A stretch of DNA of 64,000 nt. Origin: an uncultured Prevotella sp. (GTDB lineage: Bacteria; Bacteroidota; Bacteroidia; Bacteroidales; Bacteroidaceae). The stretch spans positions 1 to 64,000 of the forward strand of contig CALBLK010000008.1 of assembly GCA_937895845.1 (NCBI GenBank), read 5' to 3'. Shown here piece after piece: positions 26,552-36,037 of this stretch. Position numbers and translations under genes: made by a program. Numbering within the stretch: the stretch's first letter is position 1; each line of letters opens with the position of its first letter. A model generated the notes under the pieces. The model had not been told where the DNA came from. It saw only the letters and a list, made by a program, of their open reading frames with translations, and ran no database searches.

Positions 26552-27943
26552 CTTCACGTTGCTGAGCGCCAGTCTGGCGGTAGCCGGGTCAATGTCACGC
26601 GCAGCCTTGGTGTAAACAAAGGTGCTGTTGGCAACGGTTATGCCGTGCACACAGTTGAGGCCCTTGATGCCATGGGCCGAGATGGCCGTCGCGGCGCCAC
26701 GGCACACAACATTGCTGATATGGATGTCCTGGAACTCAGGCACCATCTCCAGCTTCACACTCTCCGGCCTTTTCTTGCCCTCAGAACCGGCAGGCTTGTT
26801 TTCGTAGTCACACTGGAAAACTATGGCCTGCTGGGCGATGTCGCTCATCACAATGTCGGAAATGTAAATGTCCTCCGTCTTTCCGCCACGGCCAATCCCG
26901 CTCTTGAAACGCAGCCCGGTGTCGGTGCCGGCGAAGCGGCAGCGGCGCACAACGATGCGCTTCATGCCCGACACGCTCTCGCTGCCTATCACGAATCCGC
27001 CATGGGCATGGTAAACGGTGTTGCCCTCGATCAAGATGTCCTCGCACCCGTTGGCCGGAACGTCGGGCTTGGCCCTTCCGCTCTTCATGCAGAGTCCGTC
27101 GTCACCCACATCAACCGTGGAGTTGACGACGAGGGCACGGTGACAGTCGCCCAGGTCGATGGCATCGCCATTCTGCGCGTTCCAAGGGCAGCGCACCGTT
27201 ATGCCGTCAATCACAATGTCAGCGCTGTTAACCGGGTGCACATGGAAGCGCGGCGAGTTCTGGAACGTCACCCCCTTGACAAGGATACGCTCACAGTTGC
27301 TGAAACGGACAAGGTCATTGCGCATCGCCTCCTGCTGCTCGGGCGACGAGCCGATGTTGGGCCATCCGGCTTTCATGTCCCAGGGGTACCACAAGCCACC
27401 GTTCTGGCGCTCAACGCCACCCATTGCGTGAAACCGCTTCCACTCGACATCGCTCACCTTGCCGCGCTTCACCGGGCGCCACTGGTCGCCGTTGCCGTCA
27501 ATGATTCCCTCGCCGGTAATCGCAATGTCGTGACAGCCGGAAGCTGAGATACAGGCCTTGACACGCGAGGACTTGCCCTTCTTGTCAGGGTAGAGCGACT
27601 TGTCAGGCGAGAAATAGACTATGGCATTGCGCTCCACGCGCAGTTCAATGCCGCTCTTCAGCTGGATGGGTCCTGTGAGCCACACGCCGAAAGGCACAAC
27701 CAGGCGCCCTCCGCCCTTTTTTGCCAGCGCGTCAACAGCCTTGTCAAAGGCAACTGTGTTGAGCGTCACGCCATCGCCGACACCGCCGCAGTCAATGATG
27801 TTCACAGTGTTCTGCGCGATGGTTGGCAGCTTGGGCTGCGCCACCGCCACCGGCAGGTTCGTGTAATAGTCACTGTAATTCCCTGCATTCACCGTAACTG
27901 CCATGGTTGCCAGCAGCAGTCCGAGAAAAAAGATTCTTTTCAT
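26531..27943 (-). CDS. Glycoside hydrolase family 28 (polygalacturonase-like)
   Basis: A 470-residue exported enzyme (signal peptide MKRIFFLGLLLATMAVTVNA) with a right-handed beta-helix. The family-28 active-site motifs are present in modified form: NGDAID (NxD, about 258-263), GDDGLCMKSG (catalytic DD at 281-282), HGGFVIGSE (about 314) and GLRFKSG (RxK, 345-347). GH28 enzymes hydrolyse galacturonan or rhamnogalacturonan in pectin; the exact linkage and whether it acts endo or exo cannot be told. It stands alone, without a neighbouring SusC/SusD pair. The 254-bp gap upstream has no recognised promoter. Confidence 0.9.
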   Translation of the reverse strand: MKRIFFLGLLLATMAVTVNAGNYSDYYTNLPVAVAQPKLPTIAQNTVNIIDCGGVGDGVTLNTVAFDKAVDALAKKGGGRLVVPFGVWLTGPIQLKSGIELRVERNAIVYFSPDKSLYPDKKGKSSRVKACISASGCHDIAITGEGIIDGNGDQWRPVKRGKVSDVEWKRFHAMGGVERQNGGLWYPWDMKAGWPNIGSSPEQQEAMRNDLVRFSNCERILVKGVTFQNSPRFHVHPVNSADIVIDGITVRCPWNAQNGDAIDLGDCHRALVVNSTVDVGDDGLCMKSGRAKPDVPANGCEDILIEGNTVYHAHGGFVIGSESVSGMKRIVVRRCRFAGTDTGLRFKSGIGRGGKTEDIYISDIVMSDIAQQAIVFQCDYENKPAGSEGKKRPESVKLEMVPEFQDIHISNVVCRGAATAISAHGIKGLNCVHGITVANSTFVYTKAARDIDPATARLALSNVKMSREGE

Positions 27944-28197
27944 ATTCCGTTATTTGTTTTAGTAAAGTGATTCACAAGTAACCAGCCAAGCCTTTCACCT
28001 TAGTCCTAAAGGGTAGGTTCTAACATTATCCTTTTACGGACATGGGCAGTGGCTGGCAGTTTGTAATTTGCATTCTGGCCTCGTCACCCGCATCAAGATA
28101 TCCGCCCTGGCTTCTATCAGGCCCCTCCAGGGATTCCTCAGTGACATTTGAACCGCGAAGCTTGCCAGATGTGGCCTTGTGTCTTCTGCCACATCCT

Positions 28198-29163
28198 TCA
28201 CCCTTTGATCCTCTGGTACCTTTTCTGACACTCCTCCTTGTAGTCGTAGCCGAAACCGTGCCGGCAGAGTTTCACAAAGTTATAGCGCAGCGTGAACCTT
28301 ATTCTTGCCCATAGCGTTGCCTTCATGTCTGAACGGTAGAGGCATGGACGCATGTTCACACAGTAGATGTCAGCAAGGGTGTCAAAGGCCGAGAAGCTCT
28401 TTGGCTTGCCACGGAAGAGCCATTCTTCGGCAAAGAAGCGGTCGTCGGCCACCCGGCTCTCGTCAAAGGCGGGGAGCTTGCGGATGTAGAGCGCCCTTGC
28501 CCACCAAAAGTTCCCGGCATACAGATAGTACTGCATTGGCGGTGGCGGAAAGCGGTAACAGCCGTACACATCGAACCGCTCGCCGGCAAGCGGCCGGCAC
28601 TGCGGCCCGTCAGCGGCAGCGACCCTACTGCCAGACAGCAGGTTGACCGCCACCTTCCATTTGTCAAAGATGAAATATTCCATCATCATGCGCCATGCCT
28701 CGATATTGCGCTTGAAGTTGTTGAACTTGCGGTCACCCGTAGTGAGATTTTGGTATGTGATGCCTTTGGTGTGGAAATAATACACCAGGCAGTCCTCTTC
28801 TGAGCACTTGCGGCGCAGGAAGTCCAGGGCAGGGTATTCAAACTTGCGGGAATTGCTGCTCGCTGCGACAATCTCAAGTTTCCGGTCGTCGCCCACGATG
28901 CGGTGTAGTTCCGCAATGTCCTCGTCGCGGCGGGTAATGATGCTGACATAAAGCTTGTCGGAACGGCCAAAGAGTCCGCTGTCCCTGAGATGTGCCATCT
29001 GGCTTGAAACCATCTTCTGCCAGTCTTTATCGCAGAAGATGTGGTAGACGCCGTACACGGGCAGCCGCGGTTGGGATGCAGTCTCCATCTCCCACGCAGA
29101 GAGGTCATGCTTGCTTGTCGTGCGGAACAGCGTGTCCCTGAATTTATCCGTAATCGTATACAT
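28198..29163 (-). CDS. Putative glycosyltransferase-like protein
   Basis: A 321-residue cytoplasmic protein without a signal peptide. An N-terminal alpha/beta-like half contains VYGVYHIFCDKDW, KLYVSIITRRDED and the motif LVYYFHTKGITY. A later aromatic motif is LYAGNFWWARALYIRKLP, followed by a conserved-looking FFAEEWLFRGKP. The HTKG and NFWWA patterns recall proteins found in surface-glycan clusters and annotated as glycosyltransferase-like, but I cannot place it in a named family. No glycan cluster surrounds it. A family-2 repeat begins 24 nt upstream of its start. Confidence 0.55.
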   Translation of the reverse strand: MYTITDKFRDTLFRTTSKHDLSAWEMETASQPRLPVYGVYHIFCDKDWQKMVSSQMAHLRDSGLFGRSDKLYVSIITRRDEDIAELHRIVGDDRKLEIVAASSNSRKFEYPALDFLRRKCSEEDCLVYYFHTKGITYQNLTTGDRKFNNFKRNIEAWRMMMEYFIFDKWKVAVNLLSGSRVAAADGPQCRPLAGERFDVYGCYRFPPPPMQYYLYAGNFWWARALYIRKLPAFDESRVADDRFFAEEWLFRGKPKSFSAFDTLADIYCVNMRPCLYRSDMKATLWARIRFTLRYNFVKLCRHGFGYDYKEECQKRYQRIKG

Positions 29164-29186
29164 TACCTGTCTGAGGGAATTAGTTT

Positions 29187-29381
29187 AACCCAAATCAGTC
29201 ATTAGATTTCCCGGGGTGCTGCCTGTTTCGTGCATCCTGCTGCCGGCAGCGGTGAAACCATAGCGGGCTATGGCGGGGTTCTGCCCGCAGCAAGATGCCG
29301 GAACAAACAGTGACAGGGGGCGTAAAGACTGGAAAAATCTCATGTAAATGCCTATTCCAAGCCAATGACCGATTTGGGGTT
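29187..29381. repeat. ~196-bp inverted-repeat element, family 2, full copy 2
   Basis: Ends AACCCAAATCAGTCATTAGA and (other strand) AACCCCAAATCGGTCATTGG. The interior aligns with 5263-5459 and folds into a nested hairpin: GCATCCTGCTGC pairs with GCAGCAAGATGC, then AACC with GGTT, then CCATAG with CTATGG. The block ACAAACAGTGACAGGGGGCG is shared. It fills most of the 361-bp gap, which has no gene. Confidence 0.75.
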
Positions 29382-29524
29382 AGGTTGAACCTTGATTCCG
29401 CAACACTGTAACTGAATCTTTTTACAAACACCTGAGCAACAAAATTTGATCAGAATCTTGCCACGCCAGAAGATTCACTTGGCTTAGCGTTGCGATAAAA
29501 GTCAAACAAGCCATCATGCCAGTC

Positions 29525-31318
29525 TTACAGATTGACCACCTTGACCGTCTTGTCGCGGCCCTTGACAATGTAGATGCCCTTGGGCATGGTGCCCAGCCCA
29601 CGGTAACTCTTGATGGCAGCCACCTTGCGGCCTGCCTCGTCGTAGACAGTGACAGGCATGCCGTCGAGCCCGCTGCACGCACCACCCGCAGCCACACCGC
29701 TGATGCCAGCGGCAGCACTTCCGCCGCAGAAGTCAAACGAGGCCAGCCCCTTGCTGTCAACGGCAATCTTGGTGATGGGCTTGCCCATGAGCCGCTTCCC
29801 CTTCTTGTTTAAGTTGTACACCTCGGCCTTTGGAGACGAAGTGTCTGTGAGCGAGTCGCGCCTGGAGTAGGGATAGGGCGTGTACATGCTGCTTGTCCAC
29901 CGGTTGTTGGCCGGGAAATAGACGATGCCCAGGTCGCTGCGGTCATTGTTCACCGTATTGTAGAACCACTTTTTCTCGTTATAGTTCACCCTCGAGATCA
30001 TCACGCCCTTGCCGGGAATTTCGCGGTCCCAGCCTGTCTTCTGCCTGTTCTCAATCAGGAAATACTCGTCCACCGAGGCGTCATCGCACTCGTTGGTAAC
30101 CTGGTAGGTCTCACCCTTGTCCGACAGAGACCTCATTCCTGTCACTGTCACCGGCTCTTTCAGCTCGACAGGTGTCTGCCATCCGCAGGCCTTGCGTTCG
30201 TAGGCCGTGTAGTTGGGCGGGCAGAAGCCACTTCCGTTGTCCCATCCGGCCGACATCAGGTCATAACTGCCCAGCATATCCAATCCGCCGCTGTAACTGG
30301 TGTCATAGACATCGGGCAGTCCCAGGCAGTGCGAGAACTCGTGGCAGAACGTGCCCAGCCCCGTAAGCGGGTTGCTGTAGGAATTTCTCTCCAGCCCTTC
30401 AAGCTCGCTGCCAATGGCATAAGTGTTCACTGTCACGCCGTCGAGCTTCAAGCCGTTGCGATAGCCGGCGTAAGCCGACAGCTGGTACTCATGCGGCCAG
30501 AGCAGCCTTGAATCGGCTCCGCTGACCGCCTCGCCGCATCCGGCGTAGAGGATGAACACCTGGTCAACGTAGCCATCGCCATCCCAGTCGTAGTCACGGA
30601 AGTCCACCGAGTCGACCACCGCCTTGCAGGCCTCGGCCACCAGTTCACCGGCATTGATGTCAATGTCGCCGTCAGCACTGTTCTTGCCATAGTAGTAGTG
30701 GCTCTTGGGCATGGCCACCGGCCCTACGAGGTCGAACGTCAGGTTGAACATGCCGTTGCTCTGCTCCAGGAAATAGTCGTGCACGGAGCCATTGGCATTG
30801 TAGTCGCTGTAGCCCTCCTTGTTGAGGATGTCGCCCCACACCTGCCTTGCATTGTCCATGCTGAAGTCCTTGTCGGTGAATTTGGCCATAATCACCAGTC
30901 CGCGCCTGGGCTTCCCGTCGCTGACCGACTTCTTGGCCGCTGCCGGGCCTTGCAGCATCGCCTGCCGCCTGGCACTGCGGCGGTCCACGGCCGACTGTCT
31001 GAGCTGTGAGATGTCGCCCTGCGCGGCAACGCACCGGCGTTCGCCGGCTGTGCGGCTGCCGGCCTCATGGGCCAGTATGCCGGTGGAAGTAAGTGCAAAG
31101 CCCATGGTGTTGGCATAGTGATAGTCGCCGTTGTCCATGCGCACCAGCTTCACGTTGTCCTCGGTCATGTAGAAATGGAAACGCTCGTCACCGCAGAGCG
31201 TCACGCGCAGCGAAGTGCCGTCCGACTGCGTCACCGTGCGCCACTCGCTCTTGGCTGGTCTTGCCGAGACCGCCGTGGCGAGACCGAGAGCCAGTAAAAA
31301 GAAAGAAAACCTTTTCAT
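29525..31318 (-). CDS. Secreted M6-family metallopeptidase with type IX sorting domain
   Basis: A 597-residue exported peptidase. Signal peptide about 1-19. A propeptide-like region (to about 135) precedes the M6 (immune inhibitor A-like) catalytic domain with GTFCHEFSHCLGLPDVYD; zinc ligands H326 and H330, catalytic E327 and third ligand D336 fit HExxHxxGxxD. The C-terminal ~75 residues end GIYIVKGRDKTVKVV, a type A type IX secretion sorting domain, so it is probably surface-exposed or released. A substrate cannot be inferred. It is 80 nt downstream of fumarase; a hairpin lies in that gap, so it may be separately transcribed. Confidence 0.9.
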   Translation of the reverse strand: MKRFSFFLLALGLATAVSARPAKSEWRTVTQSDGTSLRVTLCGDERFHFYMTEDNVKLVRMDNGDYHYANTMGFALTSTGILAHEAGSRTAGERRCVAAQGDISQLRQSAVDRRSARRQAMLQGPAAAKKSVSDGKPRRGLVIMAKFTDKDFSMDNARQVWGDILNKEGYSDYNANGSVHDYFLEQSNGMFNLTFDLVGPVAMPKSHYYYGKNSADGDIDINAGELVAEACKAVVDSVDFRDYDWDGDGYVDQVFILYAGCGEAVSGADSRLLWPHEYQLSAYAGYRNGLKLDGVTVNTYAIGSELEGLERNSYSNPLTGLGTFCHEFSHCLGLPDVYDTSYSGGLDMLGSYDLMSAGWDNGSGFCPPNYTAYERKACGWQTPVELKEPVTVTGMRSLSDKGETYQVTNECDDASVDEYFLIENRQKTGWDREIPGKGVMISRVNYNEKKWFYNTVNNDRSDLGIVYFPANNRWTSSMYTPYPYSRRDSLTDTSSPKAEVYNLNKKGKRLMGKPITKIAVDSKGLASFDFCGGSAAAGISGVAAGGACSGLDGMPVTVYDEAGRKVAAIKSYRGLGTMPKGIYIVKGRDKTVKVVNL

Positions 31319-31398
31319 CTGTTCATTTTGTTGGTCAACAGTCTGGCTGGCGCCCGGCAGCTGTCCCGGCCACCAGCCAGCCGCTGATGTCTGTCCGT

Positions 31399-33027
31399 CT
31401 ATCCGAGGAACTTCTGGAAGAAGTCATTGCCCTTGTCGTCAACAAGGATAAAGGCAGGGAAGTTCTGCACCTCAATCTTCCAGATGGCCTCCATGCCCAG
31501 CTCGGGATACTCCACGCACTCTATGCTCTTGATGCTGTTCATCGAGAGCACGGCTGCCGGTCCGCCGATGCTGCCCAGGTAGAAGCCGCCATGCTTCTTG
31601 CAGGCGTCGGTCACCGCCTTTGTGCGGTTGCCCTTGGCAATCATGACCATCGACCCTCCGTGGTCTTGGAACTCGTCCACATAGGGGTCCATGCGGTTGG
31701 CCGTTGTAGGCCCCATCGAACCGCAGGGCATCCCCGCGGGCGTCTTTGCCGGCCCGGCGTAGAGCACGGGGTGGTCCTTGAAATATTCGGGCAGGTCCTC
31801 TCCGGCGTCCAGCCGCGCCTTCAGCTTGGCGTGCGCGATGTCGCGTGCCACGATGATGGTGCCGTTCAGGCTCAGGCGCGTGGACACCGGGTACTGCGTG
31901 AGCACCTTGCAGATGTCAGCCATCGGCTGGTTGAGGTCAACCCTCACCGCATTGCCTTCGCCGGCATGGCGCATAGCCTCGGGTATCAGTTCTCCGGGGT
32001 TGTCGTCAAGCTTTTCGATCCAGATGCCGTCACGGTTTATCTTGGCCTTGATGTTGCGGTCGGCCGAGCAGCTCACCCCCAGTCCGATGGGGCAGCTGGC
32101 GCCATGGCGCGGCAGCCGCACCACGCGCACGTCGTGGGCGAAGTACTTGCCGCCAAACTGCGCGCCAAGCCCAATCTTGTACGCCTCGTCAAGCAACTGT
32201 TTCTCCAGTTCCATGTCGCGGAAGGCGCGTCCGGTCTCGTCGCCCGTGGTGGGTAGGCTGTCGTAATAGTGGGTCGAGGCCAGCTTCACGGTGAGCAGGT
32301 TCTTCTCGGCCGACGTGCCGCCAATGACAAAGGCGATGTGGTAGGGCGGGCATGCGGCCGTTCCGAGCGACTTCATCTTCTCCACGAGGAAAGGCACCAG
32401 CGTGCCCGGGTTCTGGATGCGCGCCTTGGTCTCCTGGTAGAAGTAGGTCTTGTTGGCCGAGCCGCCGCCTTTCACCACGCAGAGGAAGCGGTACTCGTCG
32501 CCCTCGGTGGCCTCGATGTCGATCTGAGCCGGCAGGTTGCACCGCGTGTTCACCTCGTCATACATGGTGAGCGGCGCGTTCTGCGAGTAGCGCAGGTTCT
32601 CTTCGGTGTAGGTTTTGTAGACACCCTTCGACAGCGCCTCCTCGTCACAGAAGCCCGTCCACACCTGCTGTCCTTTCTCGCCGTGGATGATGGCCGTTCC
32701 CGTGTCCTGGCAGAAGGGCAGCTTGCCCTTGCAGGCCACCTCGGCGTTGCGCAGGAAGGTGAGCGCCACATACTTGTCGTTGTCGCTGGCCTCGGGGTCG
32801 CTGAGAATCTTGGCCACCTGCTCGTTGTGTGCGCGGCGCAGCAGGAAGTTCACGTCACGGAAAGCCTGGTTGGACAACATGGTCAGCGCCTCGGGAGCGA
32901 CCTTGAGGATGGGCTTGCCCTCGAACTCGCCCACGCTTACGCCGTCCTTGGAAAGCAGGTAGTACTCTGTGTCGTCCTTGCCCAGCTGGAACATCGGGGC
33001 ATACTTGAATTCTGGTGTTGTTGCCAT
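31399..33027 (-). CDS. Class I (iron-sulfur) fumarate hydratase
   Basis: A 542-residue oxygen-sensitive lyase that interconverts fumarate and malate in the citric acid cycle or its reductive branch. The three cysteines expected to hold the [4Fe-4S] cluster lie in [36 protein letters not shown] and [16 protein letters not shown]. The C-terminal beta subunit-like half is fused, as in E. coli FumA/B ([26 protein letters not shown]). The length is normal. It lies 46 nt from the M16 peptidase gene. In an anaerobe this form suits fumarate-to-succinate fermentation. Confidence 0.95.
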   Translation of the reverse strand: MATTPEFKYAPMFQLGKDDTEYYLLSKDGVSVGEFEGKPILKVAPEALTMLSNQAFRDVNFLLRRAHNEQVAKILSDPEASDNDKYVALTFLRNAEVACKGKLPFCQDTGTAIIHGEKGQQVWTGFCDEEALSKGVYKTYTEENLRYSQNAPLTMYDEVNTRCNLPAQIDIEATEGDEYRFLCVVKGGGSANKTYFYQETKARIQNPGTLVPFLVEKMKSLGTAACPPYHIAFVIGGTSAEKNLLTVKLASTHYYDSLPTTGDETGRAFRDMELEKQLLDEAYKIGLGAQFGGKYFAHDVRVVRLPRHGASCPIGLGVSCSADRNIKAKINRDGIWIEKLDDNPGELIPEAMRHAGEGNAVRVDLNQPMADICKVLTQYPVSTRLSLNGTIIVARDIAHAKLKARLDAGEDLPEYFKDHPVLYAGPAKTPAGMPCGSMGPTTANRMDPYVDEFQDHGGSMVMIAKGNRTKAVTDACKKHGGFYLGSIGGPAAVLSMNSIKSIECVEYPELGMEAIWKIEVQNFPAFILVDDKGNDFFQKFLG

Positions 33028-33073
33028 AATGTGTTACTGATATTTTTTGAATTACAATTCGTCTTAAAACTGC

Positions 33074-35986
33074 TTAGTAGCCGAAAATCTCTTCGCGTGT
33101 GAGGCGTTTCACCGGTCCGACCTTCTCCAGTGCCTTCATGTCAAGCTGCTTCTCGTCGCCGAGGATGAGCGTGCGCAGCGGCTTGTGGGCCATGTTGCGC
33201 TGCTCAAAGTCAACGATGTCCTTCAGCGTTACCGAGGGCAGGCTGTTGTAGATGCGCTCGTACAGGTCGCAGTCAAGTCCGCGGCGGCGCGCGTTGAGAT
33301 AGCTGTAAAGCACAGACGCGCGCGTGACGCGCCGGCTCGCCAGTGTCTTGCGCAGGCCGTCCTTGGCCACATCGAATGCCGCCTGCGACTGTGGCACGGT
33401 GTCGAGGATGGCGTCAAATGTAGTCACGCAGTCCATCAGCTTGTCGTTCTGGCTGATGATAAAGGTGTAGAACATCTCGGGGTCGCCCTTTTTCCGCGGG
33501 CTTGCATAGTTGGCGCTGGCCGAATAGGCGAGTGCGCGCGCCTCGCGCAGTTCCTGGAAGGTGACCGAGTTCATCGACCCGCCATAGTATTCGTTGAACA
33601 GTGCCTGCACGGGAGCCTCGCCGGCGTTCCATTTGCGGTTCTCGTTGTGGTAGCGCATCATATAGATGTTCTTGGCGTCATAGGGTGCTATCCACACCTC
33701 GCTTGCCGGGGTTTCGGCCATGGTGTAGGGCTTTCCCTGCGGCACGGCGGCCAGCCGTTTGGGTGTCTTGTGCAGCTTGCCGAGCAATTTGGCAATCTCC
33801 TTCTCCGTATAGGGGCCGAAGTAAAGTACCTCGTGCTGCAGCGTGTTCAGCTTTCCGAACATGTCGGGCAGCGTCTGCGGGGCGGCAGCTGCCATCTCCT
33901 CGTTGGTCCAGGTGTTGGTCTGCGCGTTGTAGGGGCCATAGATGCCATAGGTTTGCAGCGCGCTGAAATTGGCGTTCTGGTCGGTCTTTTCGTCCTCGCG
34001 GCTCTTCTTGGTCAGCTCCACAAACTGGCTGTACGACTTGGTGTCGGCCTTGGCGTTCTTCAGGAAGTCCTCCAGCAGTGCCAGAGCCTTTGGCAGGTTC
34101 TCGTTCAGTCCGCTCAGTGTCACGTACAGGTTGTCACCCGTTACGCGCAGACTGTAGTCACAGGCCAGCCTGTAGAATTCCTGCTTGATTTGCGCCGAGG
34201 TTTTCTTGTCGGTGCCAATATAATAAAGGTACGCGCGCGCGAGGTCCAGTCCTTTCACGTCTTCCGTTCCGAAGTCATAGTAGAAAGTGAGTTCGAACAG
34301 TCCGTCGTCGGTGTTCTGCTTGTAGAGCAGGGGCAGGTTCTTGGCGGCCGTCACCTTCATGTCTCTCTTGAAGTCAACAAAGCGGGGCTGTATGTCGTCC
34401 ATCTTCTCGGCCATGAAGCGGTCGAGCCACTGGCTTGACAGGTCGCGGTTGGCCGCGATGGGAGTGATAGCCGGCTTCTCAATCTTGTAGTCGTCCACGT
34501 CCTTGCCCTGCTTTTTGTACACACAGCAGTAGTTGTTGCCAAAGTGCCGGTTGGCAAAGTCCACGATTTCGGCCTTGGTGATGCCGGCGATGCGGCTGAG
34601 CTTGCCCACCTCGGTGCTCCACGGGCAGTCCATCAGATAGGCGTCGGCCATGGCCGACGCACGGCTGTCGTTGTCCAGCAGCGACTTGAAGTGGCTCAGT
34701 TTCATGTTGCTCACCACCGATGGCAGCAGGTCGTCCGAGAAGTCGCCGCGCTTCAGCTTGTCCACCACACCGATGATGAGCGAGCGCAGCTCTTCCAGTT
34801 TCTGGTTGTTGGCCGGCACGCCAAGAATCACGAAACCGGTGTAATCGTGCATGCCCATGTTGAAACACATGACAGCCTGCGCCTTCATCTGCTGCTCCAG
34901 CTCCAGCTCCATCAGTCCGGCCTTGCCGTTGGCCAGCATCTTCGAGATGACCTCGAGGGTGTCGTTCTGCAGGTCGGCCGCTCCCTTGAAGCGCCAGCCG
35001 AGTGCCAGCTGCTCGGCCTCCTGCCCCCACACGGTGGTGTCTCTCACCGCTGTCTGCGGCTTGATGGCCGGGTATTCGGGGCGTTTCAGACTGGCATTGG
35101 GCTTCATCTGCCCGAAGTAGCGGTCAATGAGCGCGATGGTTTGGTCGGGGTCGAAGTCACCGGCCATGCAGATGGCCATGTTGTTGGGCACATAGTAACG
35201 CTTGAAATAGTTTTTGATGTTTGTAATCGAGGGGTTCTTCAGGTGCTCGGGCAGACCGATGGTGGTCTGCGTGCCGTATGGGTGGCCGGGGAAGCACATC
35301 TTGAATATTGCGTTGGTGAACTTCTCGTTGTCCCTGGCCGAGTACAGGTTGTACTCCTCGTAGACGGCCTCAAGCTCGGTGTGGAAGCCGCGTATCACCA
35401 TGTTCTGGAACCGCTCGGCCTCCACCTGCAGCCATTTCTCCACGGCGTTCGAGGGGATGTTCTCCACATACACCGTCTGGTCGTTGCTGGTATAGGCGTT
35501 GGTGCCCTGCGCGCCGATGCTGTTCATCATCTTGTCGTACTCGTTGGGAATGTTGTAGCGTGCGGCCAGCTGCGACAGACTGTCAATCTCGCGGTAGCAA
35601 GCCTTGCGCGCCTCCTTGTCGGTGAGCGTGCGGTAAGTCTCATACTTGGCCTCGATGGCGTCGAGCAGCGGTTTCTCCTTGTCATAGTCGGTGGTGCCGA
35701 AGCGGGTCGACCCCTTGAACATCAGGTGTTCCAGGTAGTGTGACAGTCCGGTGGTCTCGGCCGGGTCGTTGCGGCTGCCGGTCTTCACCGCGATATAGGT
35801 CTGGATGCGCGGCTTTTCCCTGTTCACCGAGAGATAGACTTTCAGCCCGTTGTCAAGCGTGTAGATACGCGCCTTCATCGGGTCGCCCTTCACACTCTCG
35901 TAGCTGTAGCTCTTGCCTTGTGCGGCCACGGTCAGAGCCAGTGCCGCAGCCAGAACTGCCATTTTCTTCGTTGTCTTGAATATCAT
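33074..35986 (-). CDS. M16-family zinc peptidase, exported
   Basis: A 970-residue insulinase-type peptidase with a signal peptide (KKMAVLAAALALTVAAQG). The N-terminal catalytic domain carries the inverted zinc motif LSHYLEHLMFKGS (H83, E86, H87) with the distal glutamate in LEAVYEEYN. The chain holds the tandem M16 domains of a full-length (pitrilysin-like) protein; the C-terminal half lacks HxxEH and is probably structural. It would degrade peptides in the periplasm or at the surface. The gene is 51 nt from the DUF4954 gene, in the same direction. Confidence 0.93.
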   Translation of the reverse strand: MIFKTTKKMAVLAAALALTVAAQGKSYSYESVKGDPMKARIYTLDNGLKVYLSVNREKPRIQTYIAVKTGSRNDPAETTGLSHYLEHLMFKGSTRFGTTDYDKEKPLLDAIEAKYETYRTLTDKEARKACYREIDSLSQLAARYNIPNEYDKMMNSIGAQGTNAYTSNDQTVYVENIPSNAVEKWLQVEAERFQNMVIRGFHTELEAVYEEYNLYSARDNEKFTNAIFKMCFPGHPYGTQTTIGLPEHLKNPSITNIKNYFKRYYVPNNMAICMAGDFDPDQTIALIDRYFGQMKPNASLKRPEYPAIKPQTAVRDTTVWGQEAEQLALGWRFKGAADLQNDTLEVISKMLANGKAGLMELELEQQMKAQAVMCFNMGMHDYTGFVILGVPANNQKLEELRSLIIGVVDKLKRGDFSDDLLPSVVSNMKLSHFKSLLDNDSRASAMADAYLMDCPWSTEVGKLSRIAGITKAEIVDFANRHFGNNYCCVYKKQGKDVDDYKIEKPAITPIAANRDLSSQWLDRFMAEKMDDIQPRFVDFKRDMKVTAAKNLPLLYKQNTDDGLFELTFYYDFGTEDVKGLDLARAYLYYIGTDKKTSAQIKQEFYRLACDYSLRVTGDNLYVTLSGLNENLPKALALLEDFLKNAKADTKSYSQFVELTKKSREDEKTDQNANFSALQTYGIYGPYNAQTNTWTNEEMAAAAPQTLPDMFGKLNTLQHEVLYFGPYTEKEIAKLLGKLHKTPKRLAAVPQGKPYTMAETPASEVWIAPYDAKNIYMMRYHNENRKWNAGEAPVQALFNEYYGGSMNSVTFQELREARALAYSASANYASPRKKGDPEMFYTFIISQNDKLMDCVTTFDAILDTVPQSQAAFDVAKDGLRKTLASRRVTRASVLYSYLNARRRGLDCDLYERIYNSLPSVTLKDIVDFEQRNMAHKPLRTLILGDEKQLDMKALEKVGPVKRLTREEIFGY

Positions 35987-36037
35987 ATTGCTTGTGTTTA
36001 AAGGTCCTTGCTTGTGTCCACAGGCTCTTGCCTGCGC

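Noticed and set aside
28034..28231. A 65-codon minus-strand frame after the putative glycosyltransferase-like gene
   Set aside because: It overlaps the 3' end of that gene in another frame and shows no conserved feature.
31343..31380. Terminator between fumarase and the M6 peptidase
   Set aside because: CTGGCTGG/CCAGCCAG can pair, but the loop is long and no T tract follows on the minus strand, so it was not listed as a feature.
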